Shown: positions 1-8,517 of the stretch, one piece after another
How positions within the stretch are numbered: the first letter of the stretch is position 1
Layout of the letters: every line of letters starts with the position of its first letter
Assembly: GCA_944415565.1 (NCBI GenBank)
Contig: CALYBQ010000003.1
Span: 1 to 64,000 of the forward strand
Direction: 5' to 3'
Length of the DNA stretch: 64,000 nucleotides
From: an uncultured Rikenellaceae bacterium
GTDB lineage: Bacteria > Bacteroidota > Bacteroidia > Bacteroidales > Rikenellaceae
Translations under genes and position numbers: made by a program
The notes under the pieces: generated by a model
Databases searched by the model: none
Seen by the model: the letters and a program-made list of their open reading frames with translations, nothing else
Told to the model about the DNA's origin: nothing

Positions 1-53
1 CGTGGTTTTAAGAGCTTTTGTCTAAGATAACCTCCTCATTGTCCGAGGGTTTG

Positions 54-126
54 AGCGGAAAACCGGGTTCGAACCGGCGACCCTCAGCTTGGGAAGCTGA
101 TGCTCTACCAACTGAGCTATTTCCGC
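54..126 (-). tRNA. tRNA-Gly (anticodon CCC)
   Basis: Read on the minus strand, a complete 73-base cloverleaf is visible: acceptor GCGGAAA pairs with TTTCCGC, the D arm is GCTC...GAGC, the anticodon stem TCAGC/GCTGA encloses the loop TTCCCAA, and the T arm contains GGTTCGAACCC. The loop puts CCC at positions 34-36, so it decodes the glycine codon GGG. The CCA tail is not encoded. A TATATTTG promoter box lies upstream at 196-203. Confidence 0.93.
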
Positions 127-195
127 ATTATTCCCCTCTTATTCTCCGAATGCGATCCCAAACTATATGGGCCCCATCCTCCGAATAAGCAAGTG

Positions 196-203
196 CAAAT
201 ATA
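196..203 (-). promoter_or_regulatory. Bacteroidota -7 box upstream of tRNA-Gly
   Basis: The minus strand reads TATATTTG, an exact TAnnTTTG box, about 70 bases before the tRNA. No clear TTTG is seen at the -33 position. Confidence 0.5.
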
Positions 204-213
204 GGAAATTTGT

Positions 214-804
214 TTATTTCCTGTATCTATAATGGCCAATAATTTTGTACTCGAACAAACAATCTTCGACTACCTGACCGGCCCCGATATTATGCACAAC
301 CTTGTTACGATTGGATGTCAACGACTTACGATCTACGACTATTCCGATATGTGTCGCACCTCCCGACAGCATCCAGCACACGACGTCTCCTGGCAGGTAA
401 TCCGCCGCATTATCCGTTACCGGAAGTTTCTGCCCGTGCCTACTGAAAAACACCATAAGATTCGGAACGCGCCGATGGTCGATATTCGTATCCGGCCGCT
501 TCAATCCCCAATTATTCGGATACTTTGCAAAATCAGCTTTCATATCTTCGTGAACCTCTTTCTGCAAGTCTATCCCCAACTTACGGTATGCCCTTATGAC
601 CACATCCGTACACACGCCTTTATTTGCCGGCACATCGCCTCCGGGATAACCGATACGAAAATACGCCGGATCGTACACCACAACATCCTGCGTCAACTCC
701 AAAGCTGCATCCGAAAGGCGAGCATAGAAATCACGTTCCTGCTGCCCCATTACAGACGTAACGGCACAGCACACAACAAAGATCACCGACAATAATCTCT
801 TCAT
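214..804 (-). CDS. Secreted DUF1287 family protein
   Basis: A 196-residue protein with an N-terminal signal peptide (about residues 1-20, ending VMG-QQ). The mature part matches the DUF1287 family, small bacterial envelope proteins with an NlpC/P60-like fold: Cys65 in the KGVCTDV segment is the usual candidate nucleophile, followed by a conserved NIDHRRVPN segment (about 107-115) and His152 in the ATHIGIV segment. A peptidase or amidase role on cell-wall peptides is inferred from the fold; the substrate is unknown. It lies downstream of rho, from which a hairpin terminator separates it, so it is probably transcribed on its own. The ATG at 804 directly precedes the signal sequence. Family assignment is firm, function is not. 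Confidence 0.85.
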   Translation of the reverse strand: MKRLLSVIFVVCCAVTSVMGQQERDFYARLSDAALELTQDVVVYDPAYFRIGYPGGDVPANKGVCTDVVIRAYRKLGIDLQKEVHEDMKADFAKYPNNWGLKRPDTNIDHRRVPNLMVFFSRHGQKLPVTDNAADYLPGDVVCWMLSGGATHIGIVVDRKSLTSNRNKVVHNIGAGQVVEDCLFEYKIIGHYRYRK

Positions 805-844
805 AAGTCTATGTTTTCATCTACCGAGCCCTATTCTTGTATAA

Positions 845-873
845 CAAAAGAGCCGGACTTTTATTGTCCGGCC
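845..873 (-). terminator. Intrinsic terminator after rho
   Basis: The minus strand forms a GCCGGAC/GTCCGGC stem followed by CTTTTGT, 24 bases past the rho stop codon. Confidence 0.75.
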
Positions 874-896
874 CCGTTGCGTTAGATTGAAGTTTC

Positions 897-2696
897 TTAT
901 TTGTTCATCGTAATCAGCAGTTCCTCATTGCTGGTAGTAGATTCCATATGCTTCTTTATCTCCTCCATCGCCTCTACCGACGTCATATCGGCGAGGAAAC
1001 GGCGCAATATCCATGTCTTCTGCAATACCTCTTTGCTGAGCAGCAGGTCTTCGCGGCGGGTCCCCGATGCGATAACATCCACCGCAGGATAAACGCGCTT
1101 GTTGGCGAGCTTACGATCGAGCTGAAGCTCCATGTTACCCGTACCCTTAAACTCTTCGAATATGACCTCGTCCATCTTGGAACCGGTATCTATGAGAGCC
1201 GTAGCTATTATGGTAAGCGAACCGCGCTCTTCCGTATTACGGGCCGCGCCGAAGAAACGCTTAGGCTTATGCAGGGCGTTGGCGTCCACACCACCCGAAA
1301 GCACCTTGCCCGATGCCGGCTGTACGGTATTGTACGCACGCGCCAGACGCGTAATGGAGTCGAGGAATATAACGACGTCGTGTCCGCACTCCACCATACG
1401 TTTGGCCTTCTCCAACACCATCTCCGCGACCTTAACGTGTCGGCTGGCCTGCTCGTCGAACGTGGACGAAATCACTTCAGCCTTCACGTTACGGGCCATT
1501 TCGGTAACCTCTTCCGGGCGCTCGTCGATGAGCAACACGATCATATACACCTCCGGATGGTTGTCGGCGATGGCATTGGCTATGGATTGCAACAGCACGG
1601 TCTTACCCGTTTTCGGCTGCGCCACGATAAGGCCCCGCTGCCCCTTGCCTATCGGCGAGAAAAGGTCTACGACCCTCGTAGAAAGGTTATTGTGTCCATT
1701 CCCCGTAAGCGTGAACTTCTCTGTAGGGAACAACGGCGTCATGAACTCGAACTGCACTCGGTCGCGTATGAGGTCGGGCTGCAAGCCGTTCACATAGTTG
1801 ACCTTGACGAGCGGGAAATACTTTTCGCCCTCTTTCGGCGGACGAATCGTACCCTGCACCGTATCGCCCGGTTTCAGGCCGAGCAGTTTTATCTGCGACG
1901 GCGACACATATATGTCGTCAGGCGAGTTCAAATAGTTGTAATCGGCCGAACGAAGGAATCCGTATCCGTCGGGCATTATTTCGAGTACACCCTCACCCTC
2001 TACAACACCAACGAAATCGTCGCGCGTCTCTTTTATTTTAGGAATAACTGGCTCCTGTTGATTCTGTTGTTGGGACATTTTGACCTGATCGGGCTTGCGG
2101 CCGCGCTTGGCTTTCTGCTGCACAGACTGCTGACCTTCTCCCTCATTTCCCGTCTGCTGAACCGTCTCCTGCGGACGTTCGCCGGCCTCGACGACCTCCG
2201 GTTTATCATTACCCGGCTCAGGCACTACGACAGGATTGAATCCCGTATCGGGTTGCGACCCGTCGTAACCGGCATCTATTTTAGACCCGACGATATTCTC
2301 TCCCTCCCCTTCCGGAAGTTCGCTGCCGCGTACTCGATGCTCATACGGTGCAGAATATTCCACCGCTTCGCCACGACTTATACGTCTACGCCGATGCCCA
2401 CCCTGCTCGGCCGGATTTGCCTGCGATACCAGTTCCTGAACCACGTCTGATGCCGATTCCGCTTCGACATTCTGAACCGCCGATTTAGGCTTGCGACCAC
2501 GGCGCGCCTTTACGGCAACCACGACGGTCTCCGGCACAGTCTCGCTCTGCGCTTGCGGCGTCTCTACGCTTCCTGCGGCCTCCACTATCTTCGCGATAAG
2601 GTCGTCCTTTTTCATCTGGGCCTTGATACCCAACGAACGACCGATTTCACGGAGTTCGGCAAGGGTCTTGCCCCTCAACACTTCAATATCCTGCAT
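897..2696 (-). CDS. rho: Transcription termination factor Rho with long disordered insert
   Basis: A 599-residue Rho, a hexameric RNA-dependent ATPase that ends transcription. An N-terminal Rho_N helical domain (about 1-42) is followed by a low-complexity region (about 43-228) rich in E, Q, R, G and P, then the cold-shock-like RNA-binding domain (about 232-310) and the RecA-type motor, with Walker A PKTGKT at 361-366 and a Walker B segment ending FLDS. E. coli Rho has about 420 residues, so nearly 190 residues are extra. The insert carries two RGRKP motifs (66-70 and 198-202) resembling AT-hooks, and an HRRRR run near 101. Such inserts are known in Bacteroidota; in B. thetaiotaomicron the Rho disordered region has been reported to drive condensate formation. 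The promoter lies at 2770-2777 and a terminator follows the gene. Confidence 0.98.
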   Translation of the reverse strand: MQDIEVLRGKTLAELREIGRSLGIKAQMKKDDLIAKIVEAAGSVETPQAQSETVPETVVVAVKARRGRKPKSAVQNVEAESASDVVQELVSQANPAEQGGHRRRRISRGEAVEYSAPYEHRVRGSELPEGEGENIVGSKIDAGYDGSQPDTGFNPVVVPEPGNDKPEVVEAGERPQETVQQTGNEGEGQQSVQQKAKRGRKPDQVKMSQQQNQQEPVIPKIKETRDDFVGVVEGEGVLEIMPDGYGFLRSADYNYLNSPDDIYVSPSQIKLLGLKPGDTVQGTIRPPKEGEKYFPLVKVNYVNGLQPDLIRDRVQFEFMTPLFPTEKFTLTGNGHNNLSTRVVDLFSPIGKGQRGLIVAQPKTGKTVLLQSIANAIADNHPEVYMIVLLIDERPEEVTEMARNVKAEVISSTFDEQASRHVKVAEMVLEKAKRMVECGHDVVIFLDSITRLARAYNTVQPASGKVLSGGVDANALHKPKRFFGAARNTEERGSLTIIATALIDTGSKMDEVIFEEFKGTGNMELQLDRKLANKRVYPAVDVIASGTRREDLLLSKEVLQKTWILRRFLADMTSVEAMEEIKKHMESTTSNEELLITMNK

Positions 2697-2769
2697 ATGA
2701 GAAACTTAATTCTATGTTTTCTGATTGTTTACGGCCAGAAACAGGCCGCCGGAAGAATTTTCGGTAGCG

Positions 2770-2777
2770 CAAATATA
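2770..2777 (-). promoter_or_regulatory. Promoter box for rho
   Basis: The minus strand reads TATATTTG (TAnnTTTG), leaving a leader of roughly 65-70 bases before the rho ATG. Confidence 0.6.
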
Positions 2778-2832
2778 CAAATAATCAGAAAAATACAACC
2801 GAATCCTATCTATTTTCTGCAAAACATCGGAT

Positions 2833-3588
2833 TTACACCCGATGCGACATCATCGCAACGACACGTTCCAGATCCTCCGGCGTATCGACCGCTACGGTTT
2901 CGATACTCACTTCGACCGTCTTTATGCGGTATCCGTTCTCTATCCAGCGCAATTGCTCGAGCGATTCGGCCAACTCCAACACGCCCTGTGGCAAACGTGT
3001 CACGGCCCGCAAAACTTCCGTTCTCCACGCATATACCCCGATATGTTTGTAGAACACATGGGACTCCTGCCACTCCTCACGCTCTTTGTTCCTTATGTAT
3101 GGGATAACGCTGCGGCTGAAGTACATGGCATTCCCATCCTTATCAAGCACCACCTTCGGGGAATTGGGATTCGCAATATCCTCGTCTGCCGAGAACGGCT
3201 TCACCAACGTGGCTATCTCCGTCCCGTCTGACGAAAACGCCCCCTTTATCTTTTCGAGATGCTCCTCGGCGATAAAAGGTTCGTCGCCCTGTATGTTCAC
3301 AACCACATCGAACACCTGTTCAGCAGTCGCCTCTATTCTCCACAGCGCCTCGGCACACCGGTCTGTACCGCTCTTGTGGTCGGCCGAGGTCATCACGACA
3401 CGGCCCCCGAATCCCTTGACGGCATCCTCGATACGCTCATCGTCAGTGGCTACCCAACAGTCGGCAAAATACTCCGAAACGCGTTCATAGACACGCTGCA
3501 CCATAGGTTTACCCTCTATCATGGCCAACGGTTTGCCCGGAAACCTCGACGAAGAATAACGGGCTGGAATTATTGCGAGAAATTTCAT
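2833..3588 (-). CDS. kdsB: 3-deoxy-manno-octulosonate cytidylyltransferase
   Basis: A 251-residue cytosolic enzyme that activates Kdo with CTP to CMP-Kdo for the inner core of lipopolysaccharide. The N-terminal nucleotide-binding signature IIPARYSSSRFPGKPL begins at about residue 6. The IQGDEPF segment and the SVIPYIR segment are also typical of KdsB. Length equals the family norm. It is transcribed away from the acyl-CoA reductase gene, with 61 bases between the two starts. Its own promoter is not clear: only a GATATTTG sequence, one base off consensus, is seen upstream on the minus strand. It shows that the organism builds a Kdo-containing outer membrane. Confidence 0.97.
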   Translation of the reverse strand: MKFLAIIPARYSSSRFPGKPLAMIEGKPMVQRVYERVSEYFADCWVATDDERIEDAVKGFGGRVVMTSADHKSGTDRCAEALWRIEATAEQVFDVVVNIQGDEPFIAEEHLEKIKGAFSSDGTEIATLVKPFSADEDIANPNSPKVVLDKDGNAMYFSRSVIPYIRNKEREEWQESHVFYKHIGVYAWRTEVLRAVTRLPQGVLELAESLEQLRWIENGYRIKTVEVSIETVAVDTPEDLERVVAMMSHRV

Positions 3589-3636
3589 CTGAACGTTTAT
3601 TAGACGGACAAATATCGCGTTTTTTCATGAAATTCC

Positions 3637-3644
3637 TATCTTTG
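3637..3644 (+). promoter_or_regulatory. Promoter box abutting the acyl-CoA reductase start
   Basis: TATCTTTG matches TAnnTTTG and ends only 5 bases before the ATG at 3650, which would put transcription start at or beside the start codon. No good -33 TTTG is present. Confidence 0.5.
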
Positions 3645-3649
3645 TTTCG

Positions 3650-4651
3650 ATGAAACTTGACAAGGAAAACACCATAGCCGTTTTCGCCGAACTGGGCAGA
3701 CGGCTCGAAACGTTCGGACGGGACGCGGCAAGCCGTGCGGCCATAGCACGGGCCTCCGCCGAAAACGGTTGGTTCTCGCACGGCGACATAACGAACTCTG
3801 TCGCCAGCATCCGCAAAACCATGCTCGACCAACAGGCTTTACAGACGTGGGCAGCCTCCTACCCTACCGTTACGACACCTAAGAACGTAGGCGTCATCAT
3901 GGCCGGGAACATCCCGCTCGTAGGCTTCTTCGACCTGCTATGCGTCATTGTCAGTGGGCACAGTCTGTTCCTAAAAATGTCATCCAAGGACAAAGCACTC
4001 ATGTCGTATATGATTTCACAACTGACGGAGATATATCCGCAGATTCCAATATACGAACTTGGAGACAGCACGCCGGATGCCATCATCGCGACTGGCAGCG
4101 ACAATACGAACCGCTATTTCCGAAGCCGATACGGGCATCTGCCGGCAATATTTCGCGGCAGTCGGTCGTCGGCCGCAGTACTCGACGGAAACGAGACTCC
4201 TGAAGAGTTGGCCAGACTCGCCGACGACATATTCACATATTCGGGACTCGGATGCCGCAACGTCAGCCACCTCATACTGCCGCCCGGTTACGATTTAAAC
4301 GTACTTGTACGCGCGTTCGATTCGTGGTCTGGCATCAACGGCAAGTATATGAACAATTTCAGGCAACGCTCGTCGATGTTGGCAGTCGAAGGCCGCCACC
4401 ACACTAAAGGGGTGTTCTACATCCTGCGTGAAGACGAGGAATTTCCCGCATACATAAGCGAAATAACATGGCACGCTTCGGAAAGCCGCGCAGCCACCGA
4501 ACAATGGCTGCGAGACAACGACACCCACTTGCAATGCGTAGTCGGGCAGACCGAACACCCGCGCGGCGTACCGTTCGGACTCGCCCAGTCGCCGAAACTG
4601 ACCGACTACCCCGACGCTGTGGACGTCATGGATTTTCTCGCATCTATATAA
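3650..4651 (+). CDS. LuxC-type acyl-CoA reductase
   Basis: A 333-residue member of the LuxC/acyl-CoA reductase family, within the aldehyde dehydrogenase superfamily, predicted to reduce acyl-CoA or an acyl-enzyme to the aldehyde using NAD(P)H. Cys202 in the SGLGCRNVSHL segment is the expected catalytic thiol. The segment near 80-90 (GVIMAGNIPLVG) corresponds to the nucleotide-binding part. Homologues are common in Bacteroidota, where the true substrate is unsettled; no luciferase genes are here. It is shorter than bioluminescence LuxC proteins (about 480 residues), as is usual for the Bacteroidota form. The gene stands alone, followed by a separate promoter for the next gene. Assignment to the family is strong, the physiological role is open. 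Confidence 0.85.
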   Translation: MKLDKENTIAVFAELGRRLETFGRDAASRAAIARASAENGWFSHGDITNSVASIRKTMLDQQALQTWAASYPTVTTPKNVGVIMAGNIPLVGFFDLLCVIVSGHSLFLKMSSKDKALMSYMISQLTEIYPQIPIYELGDSTPDAIIATGSDNTNRYFRSRYGHLPAIFRGSRSSAAVLDGNETPEELARLADDIFTYSGLGCRNVSHLILPPGYDLNVLVRAFDSWSGINGKYMNNFRQRSSMLAVEGRHHTKGVFYILREDEEFPAYISEITWHASESRAATEQWLRDNDTHLQCVVGQTEHPRGVPFGLAQSPKLTDYPDAVDVMDFLASI

Positions 4652-4687
4652 TACGTCTGAAAAGGCTAAAAGACATACTTTAAACAC

Positions 4688-4695
4688 TATATTTG
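4688..4695 (+). promoter_or_regulatory. Promoter box for the pRiA4b-like gene and miaA
   Basis: TATATTTG (exact TAnnTTTG), 25 bases before the ATG at 4721. Confidence 0.6.
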
Positions 4696-4720
4696 CTTAA
4701 ACCGCATAATACTCACGACT

Positions 4721-5224
4721 ATGCCGACAATATATAAACTACGGATGCTTAGCGACGAGAACGACAACTTCGTCCGCGAATACGAGATCGACGGCAAAAG
4801 CACACTACTCGACCTACACGAATTCATATCCGGCGACCTCGGCTACGACCGTGACGGAATAGTATCGTTCTTCGCATCGGACCCGCAGTGGAACAAACTT
4901 GTGGAATTCACGCTTATGGACATGGGCGAAGACGGGCCCGTACCGATGCAGAGCGTAACTCTCGCCCAAGTGCTGGGCCTGCCTCAAGCGCGCCTCATCT
5001 ACCTCTTCGACATGTTCAACGACCGGGCCTTCTATCTGGAATCCGCCGGAGCGGTCGAAGTCGATTCCGAAGCCGGATACCCGAAAACGGTGCTGTCGGT
5101 TGCGCCGGCCCCCGACCAATACGAACCGACACAAACCGCCGAAGGCGGCAACTCCATATTCGATGAAGCGCTGGGAGAATTCGGCAGTTTCGAAGGCGAC
5201 GAATACTATGACGACGAATACTAA
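4721..5224 (+). CDS. Plasmid pRiA4b ORF-3-like family protein
   Basis: A 167-residue protein resembling the pRiA4b ORF-3-like family, also called IS1096 passenger-like. Its features are a beta-rich N-terminus (TIYKLRMLSDEND), a hydrophobic LDLHEFISG segment, the SFFASDPQW segment typical of the Bacteroidota branch, and a YLFDMFNDRAFYLE segment. The C-terminal 25 residues are very acidic and rich in Y, D and E. No enzyme function is known for the family. Despite the name, nothing here looks mobile: there are no transposase genes or inverted repeats. It overlaps the start of miaA by 17 bases and so is translationally coupled to it; this neighbourhood is the only functional hint. Confidence 0.8.
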   Translation: MPTIYKLRMLSDENDNFVREYEIDGKSTLLDLHEFISGDLGYDRDGIVSFFASDPQWNKLVEFTLMDMGEDGPVPMQSVTLAQVLGLPQARLIYLFDMFNDRAFYLESAGAVEVDSEAGYPKTVLSVAPAPDQYEPTQTAEGGNSIFDEALGEFGSFEGDEYYDDEY

Positions 5225-6131
5225 AACTCTGGTGGTCATAGCCGGCCCCACAGGATCGGGCAAGACTGACCTCGGTATCGCCGTCGCAGAATATTTCAAA
5301 GCACCGGTCATCTCGGCCGATTCCCGACAGATATTCCGCGGAATGCCGATAGGGACGGCTCAACCCGATGCGGAACAACTGGCCCGTGTGAAGCATTATT
5401 TCGTGGCATCGCACGACATCACCGACCTGTACACCAGCGGACAATACGAGAAAGATGCTTTGGAACTGCTGCGCGTACTATTCACGGAGCACGACATAGT
5501 AGTGGCGGTCGGCGGTTCGGGATTATACATAGACGCACTGTGCGGAGGATTGGACGCCATTCCTAAAGGCGATCCGGAAATAAGGCGCAAGTTATCGGAC
5601 AGGCTCGAATCCGATGGGTTGGCCCCGCTTCTCGAAGAGTTGAGCAAGCTCGACCCCGAACACTACGCACGGGTAGACAAACACAACCCACAGCGTGTAA
5701 TACGCGCCCTTGAAGTGTGCCTGCAAACAGGCCTACCCTACTCCTCTTTCCGCAGCGGGAACACCAAGACACGCGATTTCGACATCATCAAAATCGGAAC
5801 CCTCGTCGAGCGCGAAAAACTCTATGACCGCATAAACCTCAGGGTGGACAAGATGATCGAAGCCGGATTGGAAGCGGAAGCCCGTGCGCTCTATCCGCAC
5901 CGCGAACTCAACTCACTGCAAACCGTGGGATACCGCGAATTGTTCGACTATTTCGACGGCACGGTATCGAAAGACGATGCCATCGAACTAATCAAGCGCA
6001 ATTCTCGCCGTTATGCAAAACGACAGATGACATGGTTCGGACGCGACGAATCAATCACGTGGTTAGATCCGTCACATCCCGAAGAGGTCATAAAGCACAT
6101 CAACACCTCACTAAAAAAACTCCCCGTATGA
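5208..6131 (+). CDS. miaA: tRNA dimethylallyltransferase MiaA
   Basis: A 307-residue enzyme that transfers a dimethylallyl group to the N6 of A37 in tRNAs reading UNN codons. The P-loop GPTGSGKT is at residues 13-20, followed by the SADSRQIFRGMPIGTAQP segment that binds prenyl donor and tRNA. The ATG at 5208 was chosen because it places the P-loop at the family position; the frame is open further upstream but that part overlaps the preceding gene and looks noncoding. It overlaps the preceding gene by 17 bases, and its TGA overlaps the next start codon (ATGA), so the three genes probably form one operon. Length fits the family. Confidence 0.97.
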   Translation: MTTNTKTLVVIAGPTGSGKTDLGIAVAEYFKAPVISADSRQIFRGMPIGTAQPDAEQLARVKHYFVASHDITDLYTSGQYEKDALELLRVLFTEHDIVVAVGGSGLYIDALCGGLDAIPKGDPEIRRKLSDRLESDGLAPLLEELSKLDPEHYARVDKHNPQRVIRALEVCLQTGLPYSSFRSGNTKTRDFDIIKIGTLVEREKLYDRINLRVDKMIEAGLEAEARALYPHRELNSLQTVGYRELFDYFDGTVSKDDAIELIKRNSRRYAKRQMTWFGRDESITWLDPSHPEEVIKHINTSLKKLPV

Positions 6132-6766
6132 AAACACGCATTTTAATGATGGCTGCCGCATTCGGCATAGCCTCTGCCGCCGGAGCGCAAGAGCCTCGGA
6201 ACATCAAACTCGAACGGCCCGACATGTCACGAAAGGTCACGATGATGAAAGCCTTCGAAGAGCGCAAATCCACGCGCGGATTCTCCGCCAAAGAACTTTC
6301 TCTGCAAGACCTGTCCGATTTGCTCTGGGCCGCCAACGGCTACAATCGCCCGACAGAACAAAAACGTACCGCTCCCACCGCCATGAACAGGCAGGAGATA
6401 GACGTTTATGTATTCTCCAAAGACGGCATATATCTGTACGATGCGGCCGCACACGAATTGAAACATATCTCGACGACTGACGCACGCGAATACATCGCAT
6501 CGGGACAGGATTTCGCCAAGGAAGCCCCCATATCGCTCCTGATCGTATCTGACATGAAGCGTTTCGGAAGCAAGGATGCAGGGGCACTCGCGATGTCGGC
6601 AGTAGACGCCGGGATCGTATCGCAGAACATATCGCTTTTTTGTGCCGGGGCAGGTTTGGCGACAGTTCCGAGGGGCACAATGAATAAAGCCAAGCTATCC
6701 GAACTGCTCGAATTCGACGGGGACAAGGTCCTACAACTCAACCACCCTGTCGGATACACGAAATAG
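6128..6766 (+). CDS. SagB/ThcOx-type nitroreductase family protein, exported
   Basis: A 212-residue protein with a signal peptide (about 1-19, ending AGAQE) followed by an FMN-dependent nitroreductase-type fold of the SagB/ThcOx branch. Visible marks are RKSTRGFSAKELSLQDLSDLLWAANG near the N-terminus (FMN-binding arginines), an APTAMNRQEIDVYVF segment, a central SAVDAGIVSQNISLFCAGAGL helix, and a C-terminal VGYTK. It is a predicted flavoprotein oxidoreductase acting outside the cytoplasm; the substrate is unknown. There is no RiPP precursor or cyclodehydratase nearby, so a role in azoline oxidation is unlikely. The start ATG overlaps the miaA stop codon, implying cotranslation. Confidence 0.85.
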   Translation: MKTRILMMAAAFGIASAAGAQEPRNIKLERPDMSRKVTMMKAFEERKSTRGFSAKELSLQDLSDLLWAANGYNRPTEQKRTAPTAMNRQEIDVYVFSKDGIYLYDAAAHELKHISTTDAREYIASGQDFAKEAPISLLIVSDMKRFGSKDAGALAMSAVDAGIVSQNISLFCAGAGLATVPRGTMNKAKLSELLEFDGDKVLQLNHPVGYTK

Positions 6767-6775
6767 GGCGACAGG

Positions 6776-6806
6776 TTTGGTAATTGCGAAAAATATTGTA
6801 CTTTTG
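6776..6806 (+). promoter_or_regulatory. Full promoter for tRNA-Leu
   Basis: TTTG (6776-6779), 19 bases, then TACTTTTG (6799-6806): a complete Bacteroidota -33/-7 pair, about 60 bases before the tRNA. Confidence 0.75.
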
Positions 6807-6870
6807 AGGCCGTCAATATAGCCTCGCCGCCCTGTTTCGGACGGGTACGCGCCATATTGACAGTAAGGCT

Positions 6871-6956
6871 GCCCGGATGGTGGAATTGGTAGACACGCCG
6901 GACTTAAAATCCTGTGGACAGCAATGTCCGTGCCGGTTCGATCCCGGCTCCGGGTA
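6871..6956 (+). tRNA. tRNA-Leu (anticodon TAA)
   Basis: An 86-base class II tRNA. Acceptor GCCCGGA pairs with TCCGGGT, the D loop contains AATTGGTAGA, the anticodon loop ACTTAAAAT places TAA at 34-36, a long variable arm (GGACAGCAATGTCC) marks a leucine tRNA, and the T arm carries GGTTCGATCCC. The CCA tail is not encoded. A strong promoter and a terminator frame it as a single-gene unit. Confidence 0.95.
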
Positions 6957-6962
6957 CACGCA

Positions 6963-7002
6963 AAAGCGTCTGAGAATCGAATGATTTTCAGACGCTTTAA
7001 TT
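6963..7002 (+). terminator. Terminator after tRNA-Leu
   Basis: AAAGCGTCTGA pairs with TCAGACGCTTT (6988-6998) and is followed by AATTTT. Confidence 0.7.
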
Positions 7003-7067
7003 TTCATAAAGTTCATAAAATAAAATTTACCGTTATCTATCAGCACATATCCCCTGCACCCTTGGCG

Positions 7068-8342
7068 TCAATCAATATCCGGGAATTGTTGCAACCATCC
7101 TTTATAATTGACAACCAATTGTTCTGGAGACACCCCGCACATAGTTCTAATAGCTTCCGTCTTGTCTGGATTCGCGAAAAAACGCTTAAAATTATCCAAC
7201 CCCCAGTTTTCGACCATAAATTTCACGACCAGTCCCGAAATATCATACGATATGGGCATATTATTCTTCCCTTCTCCCGGTCCACTCCAGAAGGATTGAC
7301 TGTCTCCTTTTGTCACCATTTTCAAAATGTCATAATCGGGATATTTCTTTTGTATCTTAACAGCGTTTGAAACTTTTTGAGGACTCTTCAAGAACTCATA
7401 ATAAGTTTGAATACCTTCATTGAAGAATTGGTTTCCGTAATCCTGTGAGACTAACTTTTCCCATAACACATGAAATGTTTCATGCGAAATCATCCCCTTG
7501 TTTCGCCCGGTGACATGGATAGCTTCCAGTTGGACAGTTCCAAACACCATGTCGTCAGCCAAAACATCGCAACCGGCAAAAGGATAAAAATTTGAGAACA
7601 AGCGTGTTGCATTAGGATTGTGATGACAATAGGCATTTATCTTAAACGTAGGCAAAGGTAGATCCATAGTCTGGCATATATCAACTATTATTGAATCAGA
7701 TATCTCCAGATTCTTTATCTTTTTATCGACAAACAAATTGTAATAAGTTAAGTCTTGTTTATCGTAATTCGCCTCCCTTATCGCATCCAAATCGATTGGT
7801 CCTTCGTTATGGATAAACATTTCAGACAACAAACCATTCCTTAGAATCATGTAATCATAATACTGCATCGTTCCGCTTAAAGCCTGAATCACGGTCATCG
7901 AATTTCCCGTATATACGCATCTGTTTTCGCTTGCATAATAAATGGCATCGGATTTATCGGCATATGTTTCATTATTGAACACGAAACCATCTTTCATCCG
8001 GTTGATAGGAATTTCAAAACTCTCCCAATGTTTGAAATCAGATATGACACCCAACAAGATGATTGCTTTGAAATAATCTTCCTGTGTCAATTCAGACTCT
8101 TTTTTTATTCCTGCCTGATCATAATATTGAAGCATACCTTCCATTTTGTCTGCTTCGGAAGGATTATCAGGTACGACAACGATTACGCCGTTTGCCTCAG
8201 AAGTTTTGGCGAACTTAGTATTCATCGTTTGCTTACCTGTACAGTCAGGTGCGGGTAGTTTTTTCACATCAATATAACCATCTTGCCCGAAAGCAAATTG
8301 ATGGACTGTAAATAATAGGGCTAAACTCATTAAAAATTTCAT
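7068..8342 (-). CDS. Secreted gluzincin-like metallopeptidase
   Basis: A 424-residue protein with a signal peptide (about 1-19, ending AFGQ). A zinc site is visible: HETFH at 287-291 and Glu309 in the FFNEGIQTYYE segment, an HExxH-X17-E arrangement. In M1-type gluzincins the spacing is X18 and the NEG motif is the same, so I place it near the Peptidase_MA/gluzincin group rather than any named family. A YDISGLVVKFMVENWGLDNFKRFF segment (about 366-389) also resembles the helical part that follows the active site in these enzymes. The gene is clearly more AT-rich than its neighbours and has its own promoter, which suggests an accessory origin. Protease activity and substrate are inferred, not shown. 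Confidence 0.7.
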   Translation of the reverse strand: MKFLMSLALLFTVHQFAFGQDGYIDVKKLPAPDCTGKQTMNTKFAKTSEANGVIVVVPDNPSEADKMEGMLQYYDQAGIKKESELTQEDYFKAIILLGVISDFKHWESFEIPINRMKDGFVFNNETYADKSDAIYYASENRCVYTGNSMTVIQALSGTMQYYDYMILRNGLLSEMFIHNEGPIDLDAIREANYDKQDLTYYNLFVDKKIKNLEISDSIIVDICQTMDLPLPTFKINAYCHHNPNATRLFSNFYPFAGCDVLADDMVFGTVQLEAIHVTGRNKGMISHETFHVLWEKLVSQDYGNQFFNEGIQTYYEFLKSPQKVSNAVKIQKKYPDYDILKMVTKGDSQSFWSGPGEGKNNMPISYDISGLVVKFMVENWGLDNFKRFFANPDKTEAIRTMCGVSPEQLVVNYKGWLQQFPDID

Positions 8343-8377
8343 ACGTCTTTTGTATTATCCAGATTCAGTGTATGATA

Positions 8378-8385
8378 CAAACATA
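8378..8385 (-). promoter_or_regulatory. Promoter box for the metallopeptidase gene
   Basis: The minus strand reads TATGTTTG (TAnnTTTG), 35 bases before the ATG at 8342. Confidence 0.6.
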
Positions 8386-8429
8386 GTCTATTACAGATCA
8401 GTTCCAAGACATACACAGAGTATCAACAT

Positions 8430-8462
8430 AAAAAGGTAGAGAGCCCACGTCGGACTCTCCAC
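8430..8462 (-). terminator. Terminator of the redox gene cluster
   Basis: On the minus strand a GAGAGTCC/GGGCTCTC hairpin is followed by a TTTTT tract, just past the last gene of the 8518-15385 run. Confidence 0.6.
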
Positions 8463-8517
8463 CCTTGCAACCACTATGGTAAATTCGGGTCACAATTATC
8501 TTACGCGCTCCCCCTAT

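Noticed and set aside
948-2450. A 500-codon open frame on the plus strand opposite rho
   Set aside because: It mirrors rho in antisense, has no family match that I can see, and is explained by the codon use of the minus-strand gene.
5100-5207. An upstream extension of miaA by 36 codons
   Set aside because: It lies inside the preceding gene, is basic and unstructured, and the P-loop position fits the start at 5208.
4721-5224. A mobile element, from the plasmid/IS1096 name of the pRiA4b-like family
   Set aside because: No transposase, inverted repeats or target duplication nearby; the gene sits in an operon with miaA.
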